Source: Phaeocystidibacter marisrubri
GTDB lineage: Bacteria; Bacteroidota; Bacteroidia; Flavobacteriales; Schleiferiaceae
NCBI RefSeq assembly: GCF_008933165.1
Contig: NZ_WBVQ01000002.1
Location: forward strand, 124,001-188,000
Direction: 5' to 3'
Length of the DNA stretch: 64,000 nt
The position numbers and the translations under genes were made by a program. Below are positions 23,864 through 33,210 of the stretch, one piece after another. Each line of letters starts with the position of its first letter. Position 1 is the first letter of the stretch. Below the pieces are notes generated by a model, which saw only the letters and a program-made list of their open reading frames with translations, was not told the origin of the DNA and did no database searches.

Positions 23864-25306
23864 ATGAGACCTAACTCACTTTGCGCTCCCTTCATTGCTT
23901 TGCTTCTGCTCAGTACACTCTTGTGGTGTACTCCTGCTCGGGCGCAATGTGATTTCTCTTCGGATTTCTCTTCGACGAATGGCTGGACACAAGTTGGTAG
24001 TGAGGTGGAGATTCAAAATGGAGCGGTCCACTTCCTAAACGGCGCCAAGTGTCGCGAATTTCAGAAACGACTTCAAGCCCCTATTGGCAGATCGATGAAT
24101 GAAGGAGATTGCTGGGAAGCTCGTATCGAATTTACCCCCGTCACTGTTGGAACGAAGTACGGCCTTCCCTATTCGGGTCACATGATTCTATCTCTCACCG
24201 AAGGAACGGATGAGTTCTACTATGAATGCAACGACCCTCCATGTACGGGGCACAATAAAGGTGATCAGGATGGAATTATGGTCGGCTTCAATGGAAAGAA
24301 TCCACCGGATGGCAACTTGTATTTCTTCATCTCCGTTTTGGATTCCCTAAAGGAGACACAATCTACTCGAATTGTTTCACTCCCTCTGGGAACAACGCAT
24401 TATGTAGCGCTTAGAAAATCGAGTGCAAACAGTGCCGAACTTAGTGTTTACAGTGATCCTAATTACTCCGTTCACCTTCCTGGATCACCGGTTTCGTTGA
24501 CGTATTCAGGAAGTGTAGACAATCTCACCCATGTTCAATTTGGGAATACCATTCGTGGAGAATCTCGACGACAACTAACGGGGACTTTAGACAATCTTTG
24601 CCTCAGTTGGGCAAGTACTGCGAATATCTCCTTAGACTTACCCGAGGATACCACTCTTTGTCCCGATGACACGCTGATTCTAGATATTGGTCATGGCTCC
24701 AACTTGAATTACTCATGGAGCAATGGCAGTTCAGATTCTATCATAGAAATCACTGAAGCAGGTAACTATATCGCACGTATTTCATCTGCATGTAACACCA
24801 TTACCGATACGATTGAAGTCTCGAAAATATCAGCCCTAAACCAACAACTCAACGATGTTCACTTGTGCGAAGGTGAATCGGCAATACTGCGCTACACTGC
24901 CCAAAACGCTACCTACCTATGGAACACGGGAGCAACCACGCCGTCCATTCGCGTCTCTTCTTCTGGACTGTATAGTGTAACCGTAAAAACTGCCTGCGAA
25001 ACACTGGTGGATCAAGCCTATGTATATGTGGAGGATTGTACCTGCGAAATGAAACTCCCCAATATATTCACGCCGAATGGAGATGGCATCAACGATTACT
25101 TCAGGGCCGTTGAATCCAACCCCAATTGCACACTCAATCTACAGGTATTTAACCGATGGGGTACACGCGTGTTTGAAACGTCCAAGCACGACTTCACTTG
25201 GAATGGCGACAACCTCCCCGAAGGCACTTATTTCTGGGTACTCACCTACGCTGATTCCATGGGTGTGGAGCAAATTGAAACGGGAAGTGTGACACTTTCC
25301 AGATAG
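23864..25306 (+). CDS. Secreted protein with T9SS type B sorting domain
   Basis: A 480-aa protein with a signal peptide (LLLLSTLLWCTPARAQ). A lectin/glucanase-like beta-sandwich region at about 35-245 is followed by Ig-like repeats containing WSNGSSDSIIEI and WNTGATTPSI. A gliding-motility/CHU_C domain begins LPNIFTPNGDGINDYF and runs to the end (NRWGTRVFE..NGDNLPEGTYFW). The tail marks it for type IX secretion and surface attachment. TACATTCG lies about 10 nt before the ATG. Confidence 0.87.
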   Translation: MRPNSLCAPFIALLLLSTLLWCTPARAQCDFSSDFSSTNGWTQVGSEVEIQNGAVHFLNGAKCREFQKRLQAPIGRSMNEGDCWEARIEFTPVTVGTKYGLPYSGHMILSLTEGTDEFYYECNDPPCTGHNKGDQDGIMVGFNGKNPPDGNLYFFISVLDSLKETQSTRIVSLPLGTTHYVALRKSSANSAELSVYSDPNYSVHLPGSPVSLTYSGSVDNLTHVQFGNTIRGESRRQLTGTLDNLCLSWASTANISLDLPEDTTLCPDDTLILDIGHGSNLNYSWSNGSSDSIIEITEAGNYIARISSACNTITDTIEVSKISALNQQLNDVHLCEGESAILRYTAQNATYLWNTGATTPSIRVSSSGLYSVTVKTACETLVDQAYVYVEDCTCEMKLPNIFTPNGDGINDYFRAVESNPNCTLNLQVFNRWGTRVFETSKHDFTWNGDNLPEGTYFWVLTYADSMGVEQIETGSVTLSR

Positions 25307-25414
25307 CGAGAAAGGTGGGATTTCTTTCAGAATCCCGCTGATACCCAACATTTGTTTTTACCTTTCTAGAATACTAATCCCGTCTGATAAAATCACAGAC
25401 GAATACATCTTCTA

Positions 25415-26146
25415 ATGCCTTCCAACTTCAACCTTGCCGTCCTCATTGATGGTGATAATATTCCCTCTGGTCACGTTCAAGAAATGATGGAAGAAATTGC
25501 CAAATACGGTAACCCTACCATCAAGAGAATCTATGGAGATTGGACCAAACCCGGATTGACAAAATGGAAGAACTTGTTATTGGAAAATGCCATCACCCCC
25601 ATCCAACAATACGCCTATACTTCTGGAAAAAATGCCACTGATAGCGCCATGATCATCGATGCGATGGACATTCTCTACAGTGAAAATGCAGATGGCTTCT
25701 GTTTGGTTTCGAGCGATAGCGATTTCACTCGACTTGCAACGCGATTGAGAGAAGCGGGAAAGCTCGTTATTGGCATTGGTGAGAAGAAAACCCCTAATCC
25801 CTTCATTGTAGCGTGCGACAAGTTCATCTACATTGAAATTCTGAGAAGCCCTACGGCTGAGAAACCAGAGGAAAAGGACAGCAAATCAAGACCAAAATTC
25901 GATAAGATTACCCGAAAGGAAATTGCGCTCATCTCATCTTCAATTAAAGATTTATCTGATGATGATGGATGGGCTTTCTTGGGTGACGTGGGAAGTTTGA
26001 TACAGAAGAAACAGCCCAACTTTGACTCGAGGAACTACGGTTTTGAAAAACTCACTCCTCTTATCAAATCTATTGGCAGCTTTGAGATTGACAGCCGAGA
26101 AGGACCAAAAAGTCGATTCAAACTCATCTACGTTCGAAACAAATGA
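25415..26146 (+). CDS. NYN-domain (LabA/PIN-like) nuclease with OST-HTH domain
   Basis: A 243-aa protein. The N-terminal NYN domain (about 5-140) has the acidic residues of PIN-like RNases in LIDGDN, DSAMIIDAMD and VSSDSDFTRL. The C-terminal part (about 165-240) reads like an OST-HTH/LOTUS domain (DDGWAFLGDVGSLIQKKQP, YGFEKLTPLIKSI), which binds RNA or RNA-protein targets in other lineages. The pair is known in bacterial LabA-like proteins, and an RNA-degrading role is probable. No partner gene is adjacent. Confidence 0.85.
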   Translation: MPSNFNLAVLIDGDNIPSGHVQEMMEEIAKYGNPTIKRIYGDWTKPGLTKWKNLLLENAITPIQQYAYTSGKNATDSAMIIDAMDILYSENADGFCLVSSDSDFTRLATRLREAGKLVIGIGEKKTPNPFIVACDKFIYIEILRSPTAEKPEEKDSKSRPKFDKITRKEIALISSSIKDLSDDDGWAFLGDVGSLIQKKQPNFDSRNYGFEKLTPLIKSIGSFEIDSREGPKSRFKLIYVRNK

Positions 26147-26198
26147 TGTAAAACTCAAACTCTTCTTCGCCTGATTTGTTTGGAACTAAAGAATCACT

Positions 26199-26738
26199 AT
26201 GATCATGAAGAAGCTCAGTAAATTGTATTGGATTGCTATACTAGGGTTGACGATAACCGCTTGTCAATCTATTCCCAAAGCAGCCACTCCTTACCACCCC
26301 TTTGAATTGGAAAAATACATGGGCAAATGGTACGAAATTGCCCGCTTCGACTTCAAATTCGAAGAGAACCTCAACAACACGACGGCCACCTATTCCATTA
26401 AAGAAAATGGAGATGTAAAGGTGATTAATCGAGGTTACAACTACGTGGAAAAGGAATGGGAAGAAGCTGTGGGAACGGCAAAGTTCAGAGACTCTAGCAA
26501 TGTAGCTGCCCTCAAAGTATCCTTCTTTGGTCCCTTCTACTCTGGCTATAATGTGGTTGCTCTAGAAGGCGATTACCAATATGCTCTAGTTGCTGGTAAA
26601 GACACTGATTATCTCTGGATTCTTTCAAGAACTACTTCTTTACCCGACTCCGTTAAAACTAAATTCCTTGAAGTGGCTACCGATATCGGCTACGACACTT
26701 CGAGGTTGATTTGGGTGGAACACGGAGAAGTGGAATAG
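26199..26738 (+). CDS. blc: Blc-type lipocalin lipoprotein
   Basis: A 179-aa lipoprotein with a signal peptide ending ITAC (lipobox LTITAC). The lipocalin motif GKWYEIARFDFKFE follows, then NTTATYSIKENGDVKVINRGY and FGPFYSGYNVVALE. Members bind fatty acids or lysophospholipids at the outer membrane and help in membrane stress. The length and motif order match bacterial Blc. The ATG is at 26199, with a second ATG two codons later. Confidence 0.93.
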   Translation: MIMKKLSKLYWIAILGLTITACQSIPKAATPYHPFELEKYMGKWYEIARFDFKFEENLNNTTATYSIKENGDVKVINRGYNYVEKEWEEAVGTAKFRDSSNVAALKVSFFGPFYSGYNVVALEGDYQYALVAGKDTDYLWILSRTTSLPDSVKTKFLEVATDIGYDTSRLIWVEHGEVE

Positions 26739-26821
26739 GTTCTGGCCTTAAGTTGGCAATTGCTCGTTAAACCCGACGTAGTTGAGGAACAATATTTGAG
26801 CATTGACCTCAAAACAAAGTC

Positions 26822-27310
26822 ATGAAGTGGATTGGCGTATGGATCTTGATTTCTCTGTTCATTGGTTGTTCGTTAGAGAGCTCTGAATATTCACCTAGAA
26901 ACCTTGAGAATTCATTTACGGGTGTTTGGCTGGAACCTAAATATGGAGCCATTCCTTTCGGAGCGAACTTGAACATCCTGCCCAATGGTAGCTTCACGTA
27001 TAGCGGTGGGGCGTGTATGGTCAATTTCAAGGGCAGTGGATATTGGATACGATCGAACGAATCGATCACTCTCTACAGCGATACCATCAGACACTGTGAA
27101 GACGAGCTCGCGTTTGGTGCAGATTGCATCCTTATTGACAACAGCAAGATCCCTCCGAAACCAAGCCCCCAACCACCTTGCAACCATGGTGATATTGAAC
27201 AAATCATCATTTTTGAAGATGTTCAACTGAGTCTCAACCACGATACATTATGGCATGTCAATTCAGAAATCGTGACTTGTCCAGAAATGAAAGGAAGGTT
27301 TGTGAGATGA
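26822..27310 (+). CDS. Small lipoprotein of unknown function
   Basis: A 162-aa protein with a signal peptide and lipobox (LFIGCS). The mature part is beta-rich, with SGGACMVNFKGSGYWIR and FEDVQLSLNHDTLWHVNSEI, which suggests a lipocalin-like or immunoglobulin-like barrel; I do not recognise the family. Five cysteines remain in the mature part. It follows the blc gene on the same strand with an 83-nt gap, so co-transcription is possible. Confidence 0.7.
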   Translation: MKWIGVWILISLFIGCSLESSEYSPRNLENSFTGVWLEPKYGAIPFGANLNILPNGSFTYSGGACMVNFKGSGYWIRSNESITLYSDTIRHCEDELAFGADCILIDNSKIPPKPSPQPPCNHGDIEQIIIFEDVQLSLNHDTLWHVNSEIVTCPEMKGRFVR

Positions 27311-27333
27311 ATAAGGCGTCTGGAGTCTACATA

Positions 27334-28806
27334 CTAAAATCTATACCTCACTCCCACTCCAAAGCTCATCCTCGTGAAACGGTTTCGGTTCAAGAGTGGA
27401 TCGGAGGTTACAGGGAGTCTGAATGATGTTCGAAGGAATACGCTCCAATCATCGGTCCAGTGGTACGAGATTGCCGGACGAAGAATGGCATCCACACCCC
27501 ACGCTGTCGTGGATTGAAACTCATCACTCACATAAGTTGTACTTCTGAAGTTTACTCCACCTTGTAGTTTCACTCCCCATGACCCGCTTCTCCATTCGTA
27601 ACCCGCCACTAATGGAATCTGAACATACGAGGTAGTGATGTGCGTGCGCTTGGTGCGTGACACCTGGCTTAAAGTCGAATCAATATCGGTGGTAATAATT
27701 GTGTCTGTGTAGCTCGTATAGGTGGTATCGTAGCGGTACTCACCGGTATAATAGCCTGTAATCACCCAATATTTCACAACGGATGTATCAACACCAAACT
27801 CGAATGACGTTGAAGTGGTGGTATCATACTCAAGTACATTCTCCTTGTAATCCGTAGAAATAAAACCACTGGTATTTACATAATGGGCACCCGTTTGGAA
27901 GGTCCATCCTTTCCAGTCATACCCGATTTCCAAACCCAACTCATTACTCAATAAGCTCGAATTTAGAGAAGGTGAAATGGCGTAATGTCCTTCTGCAAAC
28001 ATCCCCGTACTAGTGGCCGTTGATGAATTTATCAGGATAGAACTTGGACTTTCTGATGCCTCGCTCGCAGCGTCCTCTAGAGTTTCAGAACTCTCAACTT
28101 CTTCCTCAAGCGTTACCGTGCGTTCAATCTGATCTGTTCCGAGTGGATGATCGGAACGCGATACCCATGATTTCTGTGCGAGTTCAATTCTAGGTGTTTC
28201 GTTGGCGAAGGCTTCGGATTCTGAACCAGGCACCTGATTCTCCATTGTAGTCTCTGGAACATCTGCATTTGCACTTTGAGTCGCCAATGCCCCCGCTTCT
28301 GGTTGAACCTTCCTCACGTTGTTGGATGTTGGGGTTGACGCTGACGATAACTGAGATGGAGCCCCAACCGTAGGAGTTGAAGACAGTGCATTATTAGAAG
28401 GTTGTGCCTCTGTATTCGCTGTAGAGGATGGTACGGACGCTTCTGTATGCCCTCCAGATGTACCCGAAGTTGACGATGAAGATACCACCGCTACGGATGA
28501 CTCTTGAGAGGATATCTCCTTAGAATCAGGTTCATCCGAAAGGTTGGACTCTTCAATAGGAATAACCGTTTCAGACGAAGTTACCTCAGTTGATGGCTCG
28601 GTGTGAGACCAAGGTTGAACAAGCAATGCACTCAACGCCATAACTCCAAAAACCAACACAGTGAAGAGCCCCCATCTACGGCTGCGGTTCGGAGCAGTGG
28701 CAGGCGACTCATTCAAAAGTGATTCCATAGCAGCCCAATCGCCTTCCTGCATAGAGGTAGCCGATTCGTCAACTTTGTTCTTTATGGAGTTCCAGAGCTT
28801 ACTCAT
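27334..28806 (-). CDS. Membrane-anchored protein with disordered linker and outer-membrane beta-barrel
   Basis: A 490-aa protein with an unusual plan. A short cytoplasmic N-terminus (about 1-45) contains paired helices, then comes one transmembrane helix (about 46-63). A ~200-residue Ser/Thr/Glu/Pro-rich linker follows, then a C-terminal domain of alternating amphipathic strands (about 265-490). This ends in SFGVGVRYRF, the aromatic-terminated signature of an outer-membrane beta-barrel. The N-terminus sits where an anti-sigma factor would, and the start overlaps the ECF sigma gene by 4 nt. It may span the envelope and inform the sigma factor; this is inference from layout only. Confidence 0.75.
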   Translation of the reverse strand: MSKLWNSIKNKVDESATSMQEGDWAAMESLLNESPATAPNRSRRWGLFTVLVFGVMALSALLVQPWSHTEPSTEVTSSETVIPIEESNLSDEPDSKEISSQESSVAVVSSSSTSGTSGGHTEASVPSSTANTEAQPSNNALSSTPTVGAPSQLSSASTPTSNNVRKVQPEAGALATQSANADVPETTMENQVPGSESEAFANETPRIELAQKSWVSRSDHPLGTDQIERTVTLEEEVESSETLEDAASEASESPSSILINSSTATSTGMFAEGHYAISPSLNSSLLSNELGLEIGYDWKGWTFQTGAHYVNTSGFISTDYKENVLEYDTTTSTSFEFGVDTSVVKYWVITGYYTGEYRYDTTYTSYTDTIITTDIDSTLSQVSRTKRTHITTSYVQIPLVAGYEWRSGSWGVKLQGGVNFRSTTYVSDEFQSTTAWGVDAILRPAISYHWTDDWSVFLRTSFRLPVTSDPLLNRNRFTRMSFGVGVRYRF

Positions 28807-29375
28807 GAGAACATGGATTGAATATGTTGGTTCTTTCCTAATTCGTCTTGTAACATCTTCTTGGCCGACTTCAAATACCGTTTGGTAGATCTTTCTGTCA
28901 CCCCTAATTCAGCTGCAATCTCATGATGTTTATATCCCTCCATTTCGTGAAGCGTAAACACCAGTCTTTCATTATCCGGTAATTCGAAAATGATCTTCTT
29001 GATCTCTTCTGCGCTCATCGCTGAAACTACATCGTGAAAGAAATCTTCCGAAGCGCTCCCTTCCAACTCTTCTTCTGTTTCACAATACACCATCTGAAGT
29101 TTCTGAGCCTTGTTCTTTCTAAAGTCATCAATGGCAGTACGAACCATAATTGTAGATGCCCATGGCATAAAACTCTGACGGTCGTCGTACTTATCCAAAT
29201 TCGTCAAAACCTTCAAGAAGCCCGCATTTAGCAAGGCCAACGCGTCTTCTCTATTCTTCTTATATCGGTTACATGTGAGCATAAGTCGGTCGAAGCAATG
29301 TTGATATAACTCAAATTGCGCACGTCGGTTGTTCTTCCGACATTGTTGGATGACCGCTTCTAGATTTATGCTCAT
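28803..29375 (-). CDS. ECF-type RNA polymerase sigma factor
   Basis: A 190-aa sigma factor of the extracytoplasmic function type. Region 2 includes FELYQHCFDRLMLTCNRYKKNREDA and the promoter-melting stretch SFMPWASTIMVRTAIDDFRK. Region 4 has LPDNERLVFTLHEMEGYKHHEIAAELGVTERSTKRYL, a helix-turn-helix. The ATG at 29375 (MSINLEAV) is preferred over a longer frame with unlike residues. The stop overlaps the next gene, the membrane/beta-barrel protein, so the pair is probably functionally linked. Confidence 0.93.
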   Translation of the reverse strand: MSINLEAVIQQCRKNNRRAQFELYQHCFDRLMLTCNRYKKNREDALALLNAGFLKVLTNLDKYDDRQSFMPWASTIMVRTAIDDFRKNKAQKLQMVYCETEEELEGSASEDFFHDVVSAMSAEEIKKIIFELPDNERLVFTLHEMEGYKHHEIAAELGVTERSTKRYLKSAKKMLQDELGKNQHIQSMFS

Positions 29376-29455
29376 CGATGATTTAAACTGCAATACCACC
29401 CCGAGAAACCGAGGTGGCATTACAGGTTTTTACTTCAAATTCTCGTTGAATATCG

Positions 29456-30661
29456 TTAATTAACGATGAGTCGTTGAGCAGTTACCGAGAACGGCGTACG
29501 AACTCGAACGAAATAAACACCGCTTGGCAAAGCTGAGAGTTTTACTTCATTGTATTCCGGTTTTACTGAAGTTACATTCTGACCGTTAATGGTGAACACA
29601 TCTACCTCGCTCACGTCTAAAGCAGCATCCCAAGTCAGTACTGCATCACCTGCAGTTGGGTTCGGGAATAGTTTCAAAGACTGAAGTAGATTCTCATCCA
29701 TGGAGAGTTCAGCAGGATCAAGTACATTCACGGTAAAGCCTGTCTTGAACACAGGAGCACCGGTTGAGTCAAATGTGATGGTATCACAGAATGTGCTTGA
29801 ACAAGTGTCTACGCCATCAGTAGCGAGGATGGTCAAACAAACATTATAGGATGCAGCTGTACTTGCATAAGTGTGCGTTGGATACTGAACGTTGTAAACC
29901 GAACCATCACCAAAACTCCACATGTAATCAAAAATGTATCCTGCAGAAGTAGTTGAGATCTCTCCCAAGATAAGTTGACCATTGAAAACACCTGAGTTTA
30001 CAGTATCAATCAAGAACTCGGCATTACAGGTAATCCTCGGTGAAGATCCGTTGTACCAAAGTGAATCCCAAGTGGCTGCACACGTTGTATCGCGTCTGAA
30101 AAAGATGCTCACAGGACCTGTGGTGAATGATGACTTAGGTACGGAAATGGAAGCGATGTTGATGTTAGATGGGGATGAGTAATAGTATGACCCATTCACC
30201 ACAAACTCGTTATCCACACTGGTCAGATTAGTCCAGTTCCACTCGCGTAAAGAAATTGCTTGAACTTCTAAATCAGTAGACGTGAACTCGGATTTGAGCA
30301 TCGTTTGACAATCTGATGGATCACACGTGGAATAAATGAGTGTGTCATTAAACATAGATATCGATGGATTCAAATAGAGTTTCTTCTGATAAAAAGTACC
30401 GTTACAATCAAAAGTTCCAAAGTGGACCGTGTCTAGCGTAGATGGAATCGTGAAGGAAGCTCTACCATTACCAGATGTGTATTCTACCTGAGTAAAATCA
30501 CGTGGATCAGCAATACTTGCTGCACCTTGATGGTTTTCATAGAGGAACACTGCAACACCTTGATGAAGCTGGGTGTTGCTGTAAACATCAACATCTAAGT
30601 TGACCTGTGCTAGGGCACCTAACGAAAAGGCGGCAAAAAGAAGGGATAGTAGTTTTTTCAT
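29456..30661 (-). CDS. Secreted PKD-domain protein with T9SS type A sorting domain
   Basis: A 401-aa protein with signal peptide (LLFAAFSLGALAQ) and a beta-rich N-terminal region. A PKD domain follows around 235-300 (DYMWSFGDGSVYNVQYPTHTY). A C-terminal sorting domain at about 325-401 reads LFPNPTAGDAVLTWDA..INGQNVTS..LPSGVYFVRV, the type A tail recognised by the type IX system. It is probably released or bound at the cell surface. The ~376 nt upstream of it holds no other gene. Confidence 0.88.
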   Translation of the reverse strand: MKKLLSLLFAAFSLGALAQVNLDVDVYSNTQLHQGVAVFLYENHQGAASIADPRDFTQVEYTSGNGRASFTIPSTLDTVHFGTFDCNGTFYQKKLYLNPSISMFNDTLIYSTCDPSDCQTMLKSEFTSTDLEVQAISLREWNWTNLTSVDNEFVVNGSYYYSSPSNINIASISVPKSSFTTGPVSIFFRRDTTCAATWDSLWYNGSSPRITCNAEFLIDTVNSGVFNGQLILGEISTTSAGYIFDYMWSFGDGSVYNVQYPTHTYASTAASYNVCLTILATDGVDTCSSTFCDTITFDSTGAPVFKTGFTVNVLDPAELSMDENLLQSLKLFPNPTAGDAVLTWDAALDVSEVDVFTINGQNVTSVKPEYNEVKLSALPSGVYFVRVRTPFSVTAQRLIVN

Positions 30662-31037
30662 AACAGTCGTGATTAGATTCTCTACTCACTACTACGGCAG
30701 GGGGTGTAGAGGGGTGACAGCAAAACGTAAAATACTTTTCATCCATGGTAAATCATGGAAATATCAAACTTAAAATATTGAACTAACCAATTGATTAAAA
30801 GCATATTAACCTCAGAAAACAATGTCAACACTCCGACTATTGTTGTGGACACCTTCCATCATTCCAATTCCAAACTTCGAGTAGAAGCATCTGTTTATAG
30901 TTCAATTTCTACCAATCAACGAAAACTGACCCCATCCCAAGCCACTTCCTCCTAATTTCGAAGTATTGAAAAGCAGATTAGGTTTTGTCCCCCCCTCCTC
31001 TTCCACACTCTGCTCTCAACCATTTAATTATTCTACG
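30662..31037. other. Gene-free 376 nt between divergent genes
   Basis: No gene is seen. The minus strand has TACGTTTTG around 30736-30744, close to the -7 consensus for the PKD gene. A CCATG/CATGG inverted repeat is at 30743-30758. Toward the lipoprotein gene the plus strand has CCTAATTTCG before 30961, another -7-like sequence. The rest is plain A/T-rich DNA. Confidence 0.4.
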
Positions 31038-31364
31038 ATGAAAAATTATTTTGTGTTGTTTGCACTAACCCTTCTAGGCGCTTGTACCCCGGATATTACG
31101 GAAGAGGTTTACACGTATACACCGCCTAATTACTACCTCAAGTTTGCAGGACCTGAAAATTTTGTTTGGGAAGTAGATGGACAAAAAGGAACGGCAGACT
31201 CACTCAACGTGACTGGTAAAGTAAAGGTGAATGTGCGCGTTCAGTTGGATAAGCCAGCGAGTATCTCTTGCACACTCTACAAGGGCCAATACCCGACTTT
31301 CTACTACATCACTTCTTGTACGCCAGACTCCATCTACGAATTTGAAGTGCCCATCATTCGATAA
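31038..31364 (+). CDS. Small lipoprotein of unknown function
   Basis: A 108-aa protein with signal peptide and lipobox (LTLLGAC). The mature region is a single small beta-rich domain containing VYTYTPPNYYLKFAG and VKVNVRVQLDKPASISC, with two further cysteines. The ATG at 31038 is chosen over an upstream frame because only it starts a signal peptide. It ends 15 nt before the convergent T9SS protein gene. I do not recognise the family. Confidence 0.75.
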   Translation: MKNYFVLFALTLLGACTPDITEEVYTYTPPNYYLKFAGPENFVWEVDGQKGTADSLNVTGKVKVNVRVQLDKPASISCTLYKGQYPTFYYITSCTPDSIYEFEVPIIR

Positions 31365-31378
31365 GCGGAGCCGTCAGT

Positions 31379-33031
31379 TTAGTACATCACATTGATGGAT
31401 CCATTCACTTCATAAGGATCTCTGGCGAAAGCTCCCCAAGCACGAGCCACGATGAAGTACACCCCTTCAGAAACTTTTCTTCCGTTGGTGGTTCCATCCC
31501 ATTCTTCGCCCAAGGTGGTGCTCTTAAACACAACTTTCCCCCAACGATTGAAGACGGTCCATTCTACTCTTTCTGCCGCATTGAAATGGGGAACATACGT
31601 ATCGTTAATACCATCTCCATTGGGTGAAAAGACATTGGGTGTTTCCACAAACGGAGTGAAGGAAACCGCAGTGCATATTTCATCTGAACATCCTAAATCC
31701 GTTTCCACGCGAACACAGATTTGTGCCGGATCAAAATCTACATAAGTATGTGTGGCTGAAAAAGTAGACACGGCTCCTCCTGGAGTGTAACTATTCGATT
31801 GACCATCGCCCCAGTCCACTTCTATGGAGCTAACTTGCAGTCCACTGGCAAGATTAACTTGTATGCTAACTTCTGGATTCTGTGAAGGTTGAACATATAC
31901 TCCATTGTTCACATAGCCTCCATCACCTGATACTTGGATGGATGTAATCACCGGGCTTTGTCCCACCACTATGGTATCGAGCCATGTGGAATCTGGACAA
32001 CCCGTATTGCTCTCTGCAAAAAGCTTCACGAAATATTCGCCCGGCGAGGTATAACAGTGACTCCCTGTGAAAGCAGTATCAATAGGTGAACCATCTCCAT
32101 AATCCCACCAATATGTTGCCTGTGTAGAATCTAGAGACGATAAGTTGGTCCAATTTGCACAGAGCTCATCGCACCCCTCTGTATCCGTATTGAGTTGTGT
32201 TTGAATGTAGGCCTTGGAATTCGGCACCACATAGACCGTATCATAGCTCTCACAGTTGTAAAAAAAACTGATGTCATCCAATCCAAAATCGTTACCCGCT
32301 ACCAAACTCGAAACGGTAATAATCTGAATGTTGGAGTTCCCCGTTGCGTTCGGCGTAGTAAAGGAAAACTGTGCTCTGCTCCAAACACCAGCGCTATTAG
32401 GTGTACTGATTTGTGCTCCGATATTCTGTCCGTTCACTCGCAAAATAAGCGAGCCCGGAGGTGTAACAAAGGTGAGCATCCACCATGTCATGGTTACGGT
32501 TGTATTCGCTGGGAATGCCACATTCTGCTGCCAAAGAATCCTATTTCCTGAGGTTGAACCGTTTACGAGCATGTAGTTGCCAGATCCCGTAGTGTGATCT
32601 CCCCATGTCCCGAAGTTGGGATGAACAGAATTGGGATTAGTACCCACAGCATAGGTACCTTCATTCCAAATGGAAGTGGCATTGTAAACATACTGACTTG
32701 TAAACCCTGTATTTCCCGAGGTAAAATCTCCGTTCACGGCGGGAACATTACTAGCAGAGGTTCCTTTTAGGATGATGGTATCCGGCGTATTGCCAACAAT
32801 CACATATGGAGTAGCACACGACGAACAGCTCAAACTTGAACTACCACTCCAATCATAGCTACTTGCACCCGAAGCACTTAAATACACCGTATCGCCCACA
32901 CAGGCCGAAGCGGTATCAGTATTGGCGCTTACATTGCATTGTGCAGACACCATCAAGGGAGTCAACAAGGCATTGATCACGCAAAAAAAACGCACCCAAA
33001 TTCGTGGATTACCAAAAAGTTCTTTGAGCAT
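31379..33031 (-). CDS. Secreted PKD-domain protein with T9SS type B sorting domain
   Basis: A 550-aa protein with N-terminal signal, an Ig-like opening (SACVGDTVYLSASGASSYDW), a choice-of-anchor-type beta-sandwich at about 95-260 (GNYMLVNGSTSGNRILWQ), PKD domain(s) around 305-455 (YWWDYGDGSPIDTAFTGSHCY) and a CHU_C tail from VETPNVFSPNGDGINDTYVP to NGRKVSEGVYFIVARA. The tail targets it to type IX secretion with cell-surface anchoring. Eleven or more cysteines occur, mostly early in the protein. Confidence 0.87.
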   Translation of the reverse strand: MLKELFGNPRIWVRFFCVINALLTPLMVSAQCNVSANTDTASACVGDTVYLSASGASSYDWSGSSSLSCSSCATPYVIVGNTPDTIILKGTSASNVPAVNGDFTSGNTGFTSQYVYNATSIWNEGTYAVGTNPNSVHPNFGTWGDHTTGSGNYMLVNGSTSGNRILWQQNVAFPANTTVTMTWWMLTFVTPPGSLILRVNGQNIGAQISTPNSAGVWSRAQFSFTTPNATGNSNIQIITVSSLVAGNDFGLDDISFFYNCESYDTVYVVPNSKAYIQTQLNTDTEGCDELCANWTNLSSLDSTQATYWWDYGDGSPIDTAFTGSHCYTSPGEYFVKLFAESNTGCPDSTWLDTIVVGQSPVITSIQVSGDGGYVNNGVYVQPSQNPEVSIQVNLASGLQVSSIEVDWGDGQSNSYTPGGAVSTFSATHTYVDFDPAQICVRVETDLGCSDEICTAVSFTPFVETPNVFSPNGDGINDTYVPHFNAAERVEWTVFNRWGKVVFKSTTLGEEWDGTTNGRKVSEGVYFIVARAWGAFARDPYEVNGSINVMY

Positions 33032-33210
33032 TCACTCGGCTATTTATGAGAGATACAACACGTCCGTTTCACACGAAACTAACGCCTAATCTACTTATTA
33101 ATACGTGAACATTCACTGAAATCGGGAAATAGGTAACTCTATTTGAGGCAGATTTATCAATGATGAATCCCCGCTTCTTCGCACTGTACAATTTTCGCTA
33201 ATTTCCCACC

